Part shown: positions 1-6,191 of the stretch, piece after piece
Numbering within the stretch: position 1 is the first letter of the stretch
How the letters are laid out: every line of letters begins with the position of its first letter
NCBI GenBank assembly: GCA_002284615.2
Contig: MU069452.1
Span: 575,646 to 586,455 of the forward strand
Origin: Dunaliella salina
Lineage: Eukaryota; Chlorophyta; Chlorophyceae; Chlamydomonadales; Dunaliellaceae
DNA: 10,810 nt
Reading direction: 5' to 3'
Position numbers and translations under genes: made by a program
Notes under the pieces: model-generated
The model's database searches: none
What the model saw: only the letters and a program-made list of their open reading frames with translations
Told to the model about the DNA's origin: nothing

Positions 1-558
1 CAGTGGGGATCAGGAGGGTTACTAGCAGTAGCCCGAGCCTGACCTTGTTGAAAGTTGAAAAAGCTTTTCTCAAGAGCGCGTCTGGTGCTAGCAAGTTTGT
101 AAGCATACAGGACAGAATGAGCATGAAGCTTCCGAGCAAGCTTGGTGGCCTTGAAAGTGTCAAGACCAAGCTCCTTAAGAGGCCCTAATGTGTGCGGGGT
201 GTAGATGACTCCTCCCACGCCTAACAGGATAGTATGGAGGGTGACTTGAGCTGAGGCCCCAGAGAGATGACGACAAAGGTCGCGGTGCTGCAGCTTGGAG
301 GCTTTAAGCTGGCTGTTGGGCCGGATGTCCTTGGGAATGGGTAGGAGAAACATCGTTAGAAGTATGTTTGGCATTATAAGGGGTGATCAAAACAGCATCT
401 GGTCTACTGGAGTTGTCTTTTCCTCTCTGGAAGGTTACGGGGAAGAAGTAAGCAGGTAAAGTCCTGCTTGAGGCATGTGTAGGGAGTTGGAGGTTGTGTT
501 GAGCAAGCTTAAAATCGCTCCCTATGTCTGTGTAGACCAGGCTGCCCCTACAGGGCAT
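1..558 (-). pseudogene. LINE C-terminal nuclease-like region (PD motif), internally deleted
   Basis: Frame 558-304 reads LPTHASSRTLPAYFFP, then RGKDNSSRPDAVLITPYNAK. The S-R-P-D-hydrophobic string resembles the PD half of a PD-(D/E)xK restriction-like endonuclease, as in the C-terminal nuclease of R2- and Dualen-type LINEs. The frame stops near 304 and resumes in another frame as SQLKASKLQHRDLCRHLSGA, then QVTLHTILLGVGGVIYTPHT, then KLHAHSVLYAYKLASTRRAL, running to the window edge. No (D/E)xK half can be read between the two pieces, so this copy seems to have lost it by deletion. The domain name is an inference; the conserved-looking peptide pieces and the frame break are directly visible. 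Confidence 0.6.
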
Positions 559-880
559 TTGCTGAGGGCTTTTGTAATCATTCTGCCTGCAATGTTATGG
601 CGTTCAGTTCTCATGTTGGAGATGATATGATTTTGGCAGCCTGAGAGCATGTGTAGTGTGCTGTCCAAATGATGGCAGCCTGGGAGGGGGCAAGATGGAT
701 CACTTGAGCTTTTAAAACGTACTGCATGTTTTTGGTTGTAGAGGGTGCCTGCGCGGTACTGCAGGATGGTACGCTTCATGGGTACAGAAATGTTGGGCAT
801 ATTTCTGAAGGCATTACTGATTTTTTTATCTACTTGCGGTAATAAGATAGTAAGAGTAGTAACCTGTTTTGGCATTGGCA
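522..880 (-). pseudogene. LINE C-terminal Cys/His knuckle region
   Basis: The minus-strand frame ending at 522 reads LPQVDKKISNAFRNMPNI, then MKRTILQYRAGTLYNQKHAVRF, then CPLPGCHHLDSTLHMLSGC. The spacing C-x4-C-x7-H-x4-C is a zinc-knuckle-like cluster of the kind found after RT or RNase H in many LINEs. It is thought to help nucleic-acid binding during target-primed reverse transcription. It is followed by NMRTERHNIAGRMITKALSKCP. The open frame begins farther upstream at 989, but the part above about 880 overlaps the better RNase H-linker frame and is probably not coding. The next domain continues in another frame from 558. Confidence 0.78.
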
Positions 881-1269
881 TATCCAAGCTTGTGTTTAGA
901 ATGCATGTGGGATTTGAGAGCATCTCGAAGATTGGGGAGATAGGTGAGCTTGTGGGTGGGTGGTGGACCCGTAGATGTGCCTGCAGCATATACTCTTTCT
1001 TCCTTGGCTAACCAGAAAATATTTGTAAATGGATTTCCACCAGGACCTGAACCAGGGATCTCGGTGTGTGCCACACAGTTCTGGGCTTGCTTTGCCTGAT
1101 GCTTTGCAATGGCATCTGCACATTCATTTCCAGCGATGCCAGCATGGGACTTCACTTTGTAAATTCGAATTTTGGTATGGAAGTCTCTAATGAGCGTTGA
1201 AATCATTTTGTGGACGTCTCCTTGGATATGCCTCAGATGTCTTTCAGGATAGAGAAGCTGTTTACACAT
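835..1269 (-). pseudogene. LINE RNase H domain C-terminal half plus linker
   Basis: The minus-strand frame 1269-835 contains IYKVKSHAGIAGNECADAIAKHQA (positions about 1111-1170). This matches the last conserved block of retroelement RNase H, where the His of KSH and the Asp of ECAD are the usual catalytic positions. The N-terminal half of the domain, with the first acidic residues, is not seen. Between the thumb block (end about 1315) and 1269 little recognisable sequence remains, so an internal deletion has probably removed part of the connection and the start of RNase H. Downstream the frame runs through KLTYLPNLRDALKSHMHSKHK and hands over to another frame near 840-880. RNase H would have degraded the RNA template during cDNA synthesis. 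Confidence 0.82.
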
Positions 1270-1314
1270 GAAAGCTGAACCAGTAGAAGTAAAGGGGCAC
1301 CTGTCTTGTCTCTC

Positions 1315-1735
1315 TTAGTAAGCAACTTGCTTGATTGAATGTGTCTCTGTCGCCCTCTTAACACCCAAAAGAGACTTGAGGAGGCCTGTGTGGTAAACAA
1401 GAACTTTGGTTCTCATAGATGACTCATACGAAAGTTTATCAATGGCCCATATTTGGCATCTATATAAGCCTGCTGTGAGCACAAAGGCTTGAAAAAGCCA
1501 AAGCGTGGCATGTTTCCTGTGCAACTTGCACAGGAAATCTTGAAGATACCAAGCTCAGCGCCGGCCTTTTGTATCCTAGCCATGCCACCCATGAAGTTGC
1601 GTGCCATTTGGTTTGTGGCTGCAATAATTTTGCCATCTCGTCTCAAGAGTATTCCCACGTATTTGAATTCTGAAACGACCTCAAGGCCTTCGTCACCGTA
1701 TGTGAAAGAGGGCATGGGTGTTGTGTTAGAAGTGA
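1315..1735 (-). pseudogene. LINE RT thumb/connection region, frameshifted
   Basis: Two minus-strand frames continue the polyprotein. Positions 1715-1550 read MPSFTYGDEGLEVV, EFKYVGILLRRDGK and QMARNFMGGMARIQKAG, which is the typical LINE RT block after YADD containing the F-KYLG-like motif. Positions 1524-1315 read HATLWLFQAFVLTAGLYRCQIWA and KSLLGVKRATETH, the thumb region. The frame changes near 1525, so the copy is broken here too. The similar block of the second LINE at 4305-4559 shows that the same kind of region occurs twice in the window but from clearly different element families. Confidence 0.82.
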
Positions 1736-1758
1736 AAAGGGTGTTGTGTTAGAAGTGA
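1716..1758. repeat. 23-bp direct tandem duplication inside the LINE
   Basis: The 20-base string at 1716-1735 recurs exactly at 1739-1758 with AAA between, giving a 23-bp period. It falls at the junction between the YADD segment and the thumb segment. As 23 is not a multiple of three it shifts the frame, so it is one of the visible lesions that inactivated this copy. Confidence 0.85.
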
Positions 1759-1839
1759 CCTTTGTCTTCTCTCCTTTGTGTTGACAGTGGTGTCTTTGTC
1801 ATGGAATCTGTCAAGCTGGAAATGTATGAGTCCAGCAGA

Positions 1840-2425
1840 GTTTGCACGAATCATCGTGTCATCTGCATAATCACATGAGGTACCTTTTGGTGAGGCCTAT
1901 AAATTTTGTTAGGGGTTCATCCCTTAACGCACGTGGCCTTGGCTTGCGTAGACTTTTCTTTTCTTCCTTTTTTTACCTTTGTTGTTTCTATGGATGTGGT
2001 AGCTCCTCGTCCAGTGTCCAGAAATCTGTCCATATTATTGGAAAAAAGAATGTATAAAAGACGGCTCAGTGGGCATCCTTGTTTGAGCCCCTTGTTTGGG
2101 GCTATTTTACCTGACATCTTGTCTTTGTCTACATGAACATACACTCCTCCTTTGTACATGGTCATGATGGCTTGTAACTGGTATTCAGGTGTCTTCATTC
2201 TCTCCAGATGTTCCCACAGTTTGTTTCTCTGCACATCGTCGTTAGCAGCTTGAAGGTCCAAGAAGAGTGTGTACAGCTTATCATTGCCGTCCTTGGCTGC
2301 TGAAAGAATATGACGCAAAACAAACAAGGGTTGGTTGGTGTTCCTAGTTGGACAAAATCCGAACTGCATGTCCAGGACTGCACCTTCTGCAAGGGCCCAA
2401 GCTATCAAAAGTTCACGTAGTTGAG
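1840..2425 (-). pseudogene. LINE reverse transcriptase fingers/palm, frameshifted
   Basis: The open stretch 2408-1917 contains the LINE RT signatures QFGFCPTRNTNQPL, LYTLFLDLQAANDDV (catalytic Asp in FLDLQ) and GLKQGCPLSRLLYILF. The next catalytic block, CDYADDTMIR, lies at 1873-1840 in a different minus-strand frame (YADD at 1858-1869), so a frameshift falls between 1917 and 1872. The reading extends a little upstream of 2408, with NNHSQLRELL in frame, before a stop near 2438, consistent with truncation of the 5' part. RT copies RNA into cDNA at the nicked target. Both parts of the active site are recognisable but can no longer be made as one protein. DDV where related elements usually show YD suggests further decay; that comparison is from general family knowledge. 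Confidence 0.9.
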
Positions 2426-2429
2426 AATG

Positions 2430-2451
2430 ATTATTTCAAGGGCTGCGGGAT
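2430..2451. repeat. GC-rich repeat motif, copy 1 (left of the DNA transposon)
   Basis: The stretch containing TTATTTCAAGGGCTGCGGGATT abuts the 5' truncation point of the minus-strand LINE. Related strings (GGGGCTGCGG followed by a G-rich GGATT) recur at 3180-3205 and 3222-3252. Removing the transposon at 2489-3151 brings the three copies within about 170 bases of each other, so they look like one short degenerate repeat array. Confidence 0.5.
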
Positions 2452-2479
2452 TAACGGGGCTGTTAAATTATTTTTTTGA

Positions 2480-2488
2480 GGTAATTGT
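2480..2488. repeat. 9-bp target-site duplication, left
   Basis: GGTAATTGT sits directly outside the left inverted repeat and is repeated exactly at 3152-3160 outside the right one. A perfect copy on both sides indicates insertion of the intervening element and shows that the ends are intact. Confidence 0.9.
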
Positions 2489-2506
2489 CAGAGGTGGGCG
2501 ACGAAG
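2489..2506 (+). repeat. Left terminal inverted repeat of the DNA transposon
   Basis: This 18-bp end matches the reverse complement of 3134-3151 without mismatch. Similarity stops sharply after position 18. Confidence 0.92.
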
Positions 2507-3133
2507 GCCTGAAAAAGGGGTACTTTTGAAATGTTCACCGAGCATAGGCCCCATAGGTGGCAATCTTCAAATTTTGGTTCAAAATGTACTGCTCGCTCTG
2601 CCCTTACAAACGCACCCGATCTTGAAACTTGCCAATGATGGGGCACCTTCCTAATTTGCCGTGGCGTGAACCCTACTTTTCACCACCCAAACTCCACATC
2701 TGACCAACCAGTGCACCAAATTGGGTGCTTTTTGGTGATTTGGGGTCCTTGTATGAAATAAATATCATTGCAAAAGAAATGGAGTGAAAAGACCCAGTGG
2801 TTGGTGAGATACAGGATTTCAGCCATTTCCCTTAGAGAAATGGCAGCACAGGGGGTGCCAAAAAGGTGGAAAATCAACTTTCTCCAAATCGAGTTTTCAG
2901 CACACCAATTGATTCCTCTTCATAAAAGAAGCACCCCTGCGGTGTTTTGAAGGTAAAATAAGCTTTGGTTGGGGTGTGGTGTCTCATTATGCGCAGGCTC
3001 AGTGCCAAAATTTGAACCAGGTTTGTGCCAGGACTCACTGGGGTGATCCGTTTGGCCCCAAACTTCATGAGCCATCTAGTTTTATTATTCAAACATGGTT
3101 GGCATAAAAAAATTCACATGTTCAAGACTTTTG

Positions 3134-3151
3134 CTTCGTCGCCCACCTCTG
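3134..3151 (-). repeat. Right terminal inverted repeat of the DNA transposon
   Basis: CTTCGTCGCCCACCTCTG is the exact reverse complement of the left end at 2489-2506. Confidence 0.92.
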
Positions 3152-3160
3152 GGTAATTGT
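3152..3160. repeat. 9-bp target-site duplication, right
   Basis: GGTAATTGT, identical to 2480-2488, begins immediately after the right inverted repeat. Confidence 0.9.
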
Positions 3161-3168
3161 TGGGTATC

Positions 3169-3258
3169 GGGGGGGGGGGGGGGCTGCGGGAAAGTGCGGG
3201 ATTGCCAAAAACAGTTATTTAGGGGGCTGCGGCATTGGTGCAGGATTGTGAAAGTAAA
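3169..3258. repeat. G15 homopolymer and GC-rich repeat motif copies 2 and 3
   Basis: A run of 15 G residues (3169-3183) leads into GGGGCTGCGGGAAAGTGCGG, and about 42 bases later comes GGGGCTGCGGCATTGGTGCAGG. The two units align loosely over their G-rich starts and the following A/T-rich parts, and match the copy at 2430-2451. This is best read as a short degenerate satellite-like array. The homopolymer could form quadruplex structure and its length is prone to sequencing error. Confidence 0.55.
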
Positions 3259-3301
3259 TGTTTCCAGGGGTGCTGAATGATCATATGGTTGCATGGAGTA
3301 T

Positions 3302-3328
3302 ACAAAGGTTACAAAGGTTACAAAGGTT
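3302..3328 (-). repeat. LINE 3' tail: three 9-bp repeats
   Basis: ACAAAGGTT is repeated three times without change; on the minus strand this is (AACCTTTGT)3. It lies at the 3' end of the second LINE. Simple tandem tails in place of poly(A) are common in several LINE clades and mark where reverse transcription began. Confidence 0.75.
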
Positions 3329-4304
3329 ACAAGATAGAAGGCCTCCAGTCAAAACGACTGACTGCTAGCCTGCTCATGAAAAAGAAGGAGATCATGCAGA
3401 AAAGAGCTTGTTGTTCTGATTGAAGAAGCAAAACATATCATGCGAGTGGACATGGATGATACAGCAAATATGGCAGCAGTAGGATACGCAGGCAAAAAAG
3501 CATTTCAAGCTTATAGCTGCATATTTGCTCTTTGTGCTAAACTTTCGAGCTACAGTAGGTACATGGTGAGATGCAGGCAGGTCAGGAGCCATCTGAGAAG
3601 CTTGAGTCGAGAGAGATAAGACATGTCCAGAAGACAAGCATATTTGCGCCGAAGAGTACAAATGTGTAGGCAAGTACTTTTAAAAATGGCATGTTGCTCA
3701 TCTTAAACATCCTCCTTAGCATCATAGAGATCACAATTTGGGGAAATATTGTCGTTCCAATTGGCCTGCCCAACCCTCATTGTGGACACGCAGACAAAAA
3801 CAAGCCGCACTGCGGACAATGTGTTTAGGTAAATTAAGATAGAAATATTTCGGCAAAATATAGGGCGTAAAGAAAACATGAGCATTTCTGGTTGGTAGGG
3901 CACCCCAGTGATGAGAAGTACATTTTTTACTATCAACGTCCCGGGGTTTTGACGTTCAGAGAATAGTGTTTGCCACCAATATGCAAGATATCGTGATCTG
4001 AGATCAACAACAAGCTGACTCAAGTTCATAGTTGACTGCCTGTAAGAATCTGCTGCTGAAATATTCGAGCATGAGGGAGTCCATTCGTGCCAAGCAGGAG
4101 ATGTGAGGTCCAGCATGAGGAATTCTGATGGCTGAGAGATAAGTTTGCGAGGAAAGCTTCATGAAGTAAAGGACTGTTGCAATGTGTAAGGGAGTTATAA
4201 AGGCGTGCACAGGCTTTGAACCAATCAAGTTGTACAGGCTCAATACCACACTTTCGTAGTACACTCCAGGAAGGTGTTGATGTTATGACTCCTAGCATGG
4301 ACCC

Positions 4305-4559
4305 TCAATATCTTAGGAGCCATTTCTGTATACATTTGTCCATTTCATTACCCTGTTGAAGAAAGGAAATGGCCCAAATTTGACTGGCGTACATACCAGC
4401 AGGGAAAACGTAAGTTTTGAAGAACCAGAGATGCGCATGGAGGCAATGTGAAAGTTGGTGCTGATGGGCGAACCTACGAATCTCAGCCATGCCTGCCAAG
4501 CAAGGCTTGAGAGCTTCCTCAGCAGCCTTATTTAGGTTGAGGTTTTTGTCACATAGCAT
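4305..4559 (-). pseudogene. RT thumb region of the second LINE
   Basis: An 84-codon open stretch contains DKNLNLNKAAEEALKPCLAG, then LHAHLWFFKTYVFPAG, then MYASQIWAISFLQQGNEMDK. This is the block following the F-x-YLG motif of LINE reverse transcriptases, which packs against the primer-template. The YLG itself is just upstream, after an in-frame TGA near 4567-4575. The frame closes at KWLLRY and the homology resumes in another frame at 4298. It is a relic. Confidence 0.8.
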
Positions 4560-4711
4560 GCCAAGATATCAAAAGGAGTATGGTATTTGCTCATTGCCGT
4601 AGAGGAAGGTGGGTAAATTACTACCTCTAGAGTTCAAGCAAACAATGACAGACTTCTGGGAGTTGACCGAGAAAAACTTCTGACATGAGTAAGTTTGAAG
4701 ACAATATTAAC

Positions 4712-4759
4712 AATTCCTCTACTACACAATTCCCCTATTACACATTTCCCCTATTACAC
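4712..4759. repeat. 16-bp tandem repeat, three units
   Basis: The units at 4712-4727, 4728-4743 and 4744-4759 have the form AATTCCCCTATTACAC with one to three changes each; a decayed fourth unit follows to about 4773. The array starts just outside the 5' truncation point of the second LINE. There are no spacers, so it is not a CRISPR. Confidence 0.85.
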
Positions 4760-4789
4760 GATTGCTCGGACACAAATTTGCAGAGTAGC

Positions 4790-4820
4790 GTAGCCGTAGC
4801 GTAGCAGATGCTACGGCTAC
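4790..4820. repeat. 11-bp perfect inverted repeat with 9-base loop
   Basis: GTAGCCGTAGC (4790-4800) pairs exactly with GCTACGGCTAC (4810-4820). The sequence around it is a GTAGC/GTAGCC short repeat, and pairing can extend outward with a one-base bulge. No T-run follows, so it is not a bacterial-type terminator. It may be a small repeat-derived hairpin. Confidence 0.8.
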
Positions 4821-5524
4821 TGCTATGAAACAGTGCCTGTGCCAATCAACAAGTAGCGCCCATTCAAGTCCGTCAGAGGCAATTGGTGCCCATAGTAACC
4901 AGGGTCACTCTCAATGTAAAATAATGTTTATTTAAGTGTAGAAGCAGTGCGGGAATGCGGGGAACTAGGAACCTGCCATCTAGGAACCTGCATGGGCTCA
5001 TAAGCAAGTCTGGCTCAGTGGACATGCTCCAAACGCATTTGCTCAGCATGTGGAACTGGGACATCAAGCATTTCCAGCAGGAGAGCACTGCACAGCCAAT
5101 GTTGGGATGGATTGCAGTATTTGTATTGATAATTCGTAAGCTTGAATTGTTGTGGACTTGTGCATTTAAGTGCAGCGCATGTTTAAAAGTACCTACTAGA
5201 TTTTCCTTCTGCTGCATTTCTGGAAATTCGCAAGGAATAAACAAAATAAAATTAAATAGATAAGTAAATAAATAAAACATACAAGCAAAATAAAAATAGG
5301 ATAAAAGTAAATGAAATAAGAATGAATAAATGAATAAATGAAAAAGCCCCCTCCATTTCTCTGCCTGTCTCTGCTTGTTCTGTTCAGGGATTCCCCCTGA
5401 AGGATGATGAGGCACCTCTGCTCGGAAGAGTCTTGTGCTGTTGCTCACATGTGTGACGCATCCACATTGATTGTTGCGATTTTGCATATGACTCGTTTCT
5501 GGTGGCATTTGCTGCACCTTCTGG
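4821..5524. other. Region without a convincing gene, including an A-rich tract
   Basis: A plus-strand frame at 4955-5100 (around SKSGSVDMLQTHLLSMWNWD) could be an upstream exon of the LRR gene, but no splice sites can be chosen and no domain is recognised. A 12-base string, CTAGGAACCTGC, occurs twice within 4963-4991. Positions about 5235-5345 are an A-rich (TAAA/GAATAAAT) low-complexity tract that may be a retroposon tail or AT-rich spacer. The long minus-strand frame across 4873-5598 reads through this tract and has low-complexity Phe/Leu/Tyr content, so it is not called. Confidence 0.5.
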
Positions 5525-5572
5525 TCCTGTGGGGAGCTATATGTTGAGTGCAGCAAACCTGGTGAAAATTTG

Positions 5573-5785
5573 ATGAATAGCTTGGGGGATGTCAGCAACC
5601 TATCAGCCCTGCGTGTCCTCTCCTTGACAACTTATCGGCTGTTTGAGGATGCCTCAGCTGTGATGCAGATGAACAGACTCATCCAGCTTGAGAGCCTTAC
5701 GTTGAACAGTAGATTAGGCAAATAGTCTCAAAAATGTGATTTGAGAGGCCTGCTTTTGCACCTTGGCAACTTGAAACACCTCTTG
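5573..5785 (+). pseudogene. LRR segment 1, with in-frame TAG, cut by the retroelement
   Basis: The frame from ATG 5573 reads MNSLGDVSNLSALRVLSLTT, then QMNRLIQLESLTLNSRLGK, TAG (5723-5725), then SQKCDLRGLLLHLGNLKHL. Two LRR-like units lie on either side of a single TAG in the same frame, so a point mutation (for example CAG to TAG) is the simplest explanation. The frame continues upstream as CGELYVECSKPGEN, so the true exon start may be earlier. The LTR element begins at 5784, in the codon after CTC. Confidence 0.62.
5780..5783. repeat. Target-site duplication CTCT, left
   Basis: CTCT precedes the TG of the left LTR and is repeated at 6188-6191 after the CA of the right LTR. Because the next base is T on both sides, a 5-bp reading (CTCTT) is also possible. 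Confidence 0.75.
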
Positions 5786-5859
5786 TAACGTGCAAGCGAA
5801 AAGGCATTGCCCAGGACGTAACACAAAGCATTCGAAGGCCTTATATATTAATTATTACA
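5784..5859 (-). repeat. 3' LTR of the miniature element (76 bp)
   Basis: It shares TGTAACGTGC, GCGAAAAGGCATTGCCC and ATTCGAAGGCCTTATATATT with 6113-6187. Differences are scattered substitutions plus one extra base. In element orientation it begins TGTAATAATTAATATATAAGG. Confidence 0.9.
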
Positions 5860-5873
5860 CTTCCCCCACCCTC
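5860..5873 (-). other. Polypurine tract of the miniature element
   Basis: On the minus strand GAGGGTGGGGGAAG is followed directly by the TG of the 3' LTR. This is the expected site where plus-strand cDNA synthesis is primed, and it fixes the element's orientation. Just upstream a short frame reads LLSSRGRKLMRVGEV, possibly a leftover of a parent element's polyprotein end. Confidence 0.8.
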
Positions 5874-6093
5874 ATGAGCTTGCGTCCTCGCGAGCTAAGC
5901 AAAGCCCCACTGCCAAAGGACTCACATGCTTGCTGCTCACTATCGCTCTTCAGTAGTTTGCCAGGTGATGATACGCCTGGACTTGGGCGACAAATTGCCT
6001 GCCGGTTTACGCACGTACCAGGATTCGAATCCATGACCTCTCGCATGTGCAGGTGCGCAAGCAAAGCATGCAAAGCATGCGTGGTCAAGTGGG

Positions 6094-6112
6094 CACTTGG
6101 CTTCGCTGCCAA
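6094..6112 (-). other. Putative primer-binding site of the miniature element
   Basis: Starting two bases inside the 5' LTR, the minus strand reads TGGCAGCGAAGCCAAGTG. TGG pairs with the CCA end of a tRNA, and the rest should pair with its acceptor arm. The tRNA identity cannot be named from the sequence alone. A CAAGTG-GG-CACTTG palindrome overlaps its downstream end. Confidence 0.65.
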
Positions 6113-6187
6113 TGTAACGTGCACGCGAAAAGGCATTGCCCGGGAGATCCACAAGGCATTCGAAGGCCTTATATATTGATTTTTACA
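6113..6187 (-). repeat. 5' LTR of the miniature element (75 bp)
   Basis: It is the direct repeat partner of 5784-5859, with TG...CA ends. In element orientation TATATAAGG lies about 12 bases from the start, a candidate TATA box for the element's own transcription. Confidence 0.9.
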
Positions 6188-6191
6188 CTCT
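6188..6191. repeat. Target-site duplication CTCT, right
   Basis: It is identical to 5780-5783. Removing the element and one duplication would rejoin the LRR exon around CACCTCTTCAATTCC. Confidence 0.75.

Larger units (their letters stand above)
1..2425 (-). mobile_element. Decayed 5'-truncated LINE (RT + RNase H + Cys/His knuckle + C-terminal nuclease-like region)
   Basis: Read on the minus strand from about 2425 down to the window edge, successive reading-frame pieces spell one non-LTR retrotransposon polyprotein: reverse transcriptase palm, YADD, thumb, RNase H, a Cys/His zinc knuckle and a C-terminal segment with an RPDAVLITP motif. The frame changes several times and one 23-bp duplication is visible, so the copy is dead. 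The 5' part is missing (no N-terminal endonuclease or start of RT), as expected of LINE 5' truncation. The 3' end lies outside the window. Having RNase H plus a C-terminal endonuclease-like region recalls the Dualen/RandI clade described from Chlamydomonas, which encodes two endonucleases. That clade assignment is inference from domain order. Confidence 0.88.
2489..3151. mobile_element. 663-bp non-autonomous DNA transposon with 18-bp perfect TIRs
   Basis: The left end at 2489-2506 reads CAGAGGTGGGCGACGAAG and the right end at 3134-3151 is its exact reverse complement. A perfect 9-bp target duplication (GGTAATTGT) flanks the element. The interior has only short frames with no recognisable transposase, so it must have been moved in trans. 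An 8-bp hairpin (2822-2829 with 2837-2844) lies near the middle. A 9-bp duplication is usual for Mutator-like elements, while CAGAGGTGGG termini resemble many hAT elements, which make 8-bp duplications. Reading an 8-bp duplication here would make the ends asymmetric, so superfamily remains open. The intact target duplication suggests insertion later than the surrounding decayed LINEs. Confidence 0.9.
3302..4705 (-). mobile_element. Second LINE 3' fragment (RT thumb and C-terminal region), 5'-truncated
   Basis: Minus-strand frames from about 4705 down to 3360 give a LINE C-terminal polyprotein. The block at 4695-4560 reads SVNSQKSVIVCLNSR and GSNLPTFLYGNEQIPYSF, then a stop, then YLGML. Positions 4559-4305 read AAEEALKPCLAGMAEIRRFA and TYVFPAGMYASQIWAI. 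Positions 4298-4026 read STPSWSVLRKCGIEPVQLDW and ARLYNSLTHCNS. Positions 4050-3700 end in PNCDLYDAKEDV, a stop, DEQHAIF, which looks like a damaged Cys/His cluster. The element ends in a 9-bp tandem tail at 3302-3328. Several stops and frame changes show it is dead. Sequence and domain order differ from the LINE at 1-2425 (no RNase H seen), so it belongs to another family. The 5' end is lost near 4705. Confidence 0.85.
5784..6187 (-). mobile_element. 404-bp miniature LTR retrotransposon (TRIM/SMART type), complete
   Basis: Two direct repeats of 76 and 75 bp (5784-5859, 6113-6187), about 85% alike, both begin TGTAA and end TTACA, giving the canonical TG...CA ends. In minus orientation the 5' LTR is followed, two bases on, by TGGCAGCGAAGC, a plausible tRNA primer-binding site. 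The purine tract GAGGGTGGGGGAAG (5860-5873) sits directly before the 3' LTR. A CTCT duplication flanks the whole. The internal region is only 253 bp with no gag or pol, so the element depends on a helper. LTRs of 75 bp are at the small end known for TRIM/SMART elements. The LTR divergence suggests an old insertion. It lies in the LRR gene on the opposite strand. Confidence 0.9.

Noticed and set aside
3..188. 61-codon plus-strand frame at the window start
   Set aside because: It is antisense to the LINE C-terminal coding, which gives the better-supported reading.
4712..4759. Possible CRISPR array
   Set aside because: The 16-bp units are directly adjacent with no spacers, and the genome context is eukaryotic.
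4873..5598. Minus-strand 241-codon frame
   Set aside because: It runs through an A-rich low-complexity tract (translated as Phe/Leu/Tyr runs) and antisense to LRR coding. No domain or splice context supports it.
6021..6032. GGATTCGAATCC resembles a tRNA T-arm/B-box, with TGGTCAAGTGG (6080-6090) resembling an A-box
   Set aside because: The two boxes lie on opposite strands or at the wrong spacing, the T-stem does not pair, and the invariant G before TTCGA is displaced. Both lie inside the miniature LTR element; the A-box-like string overlaps the palindrome beside its primer-binding site.
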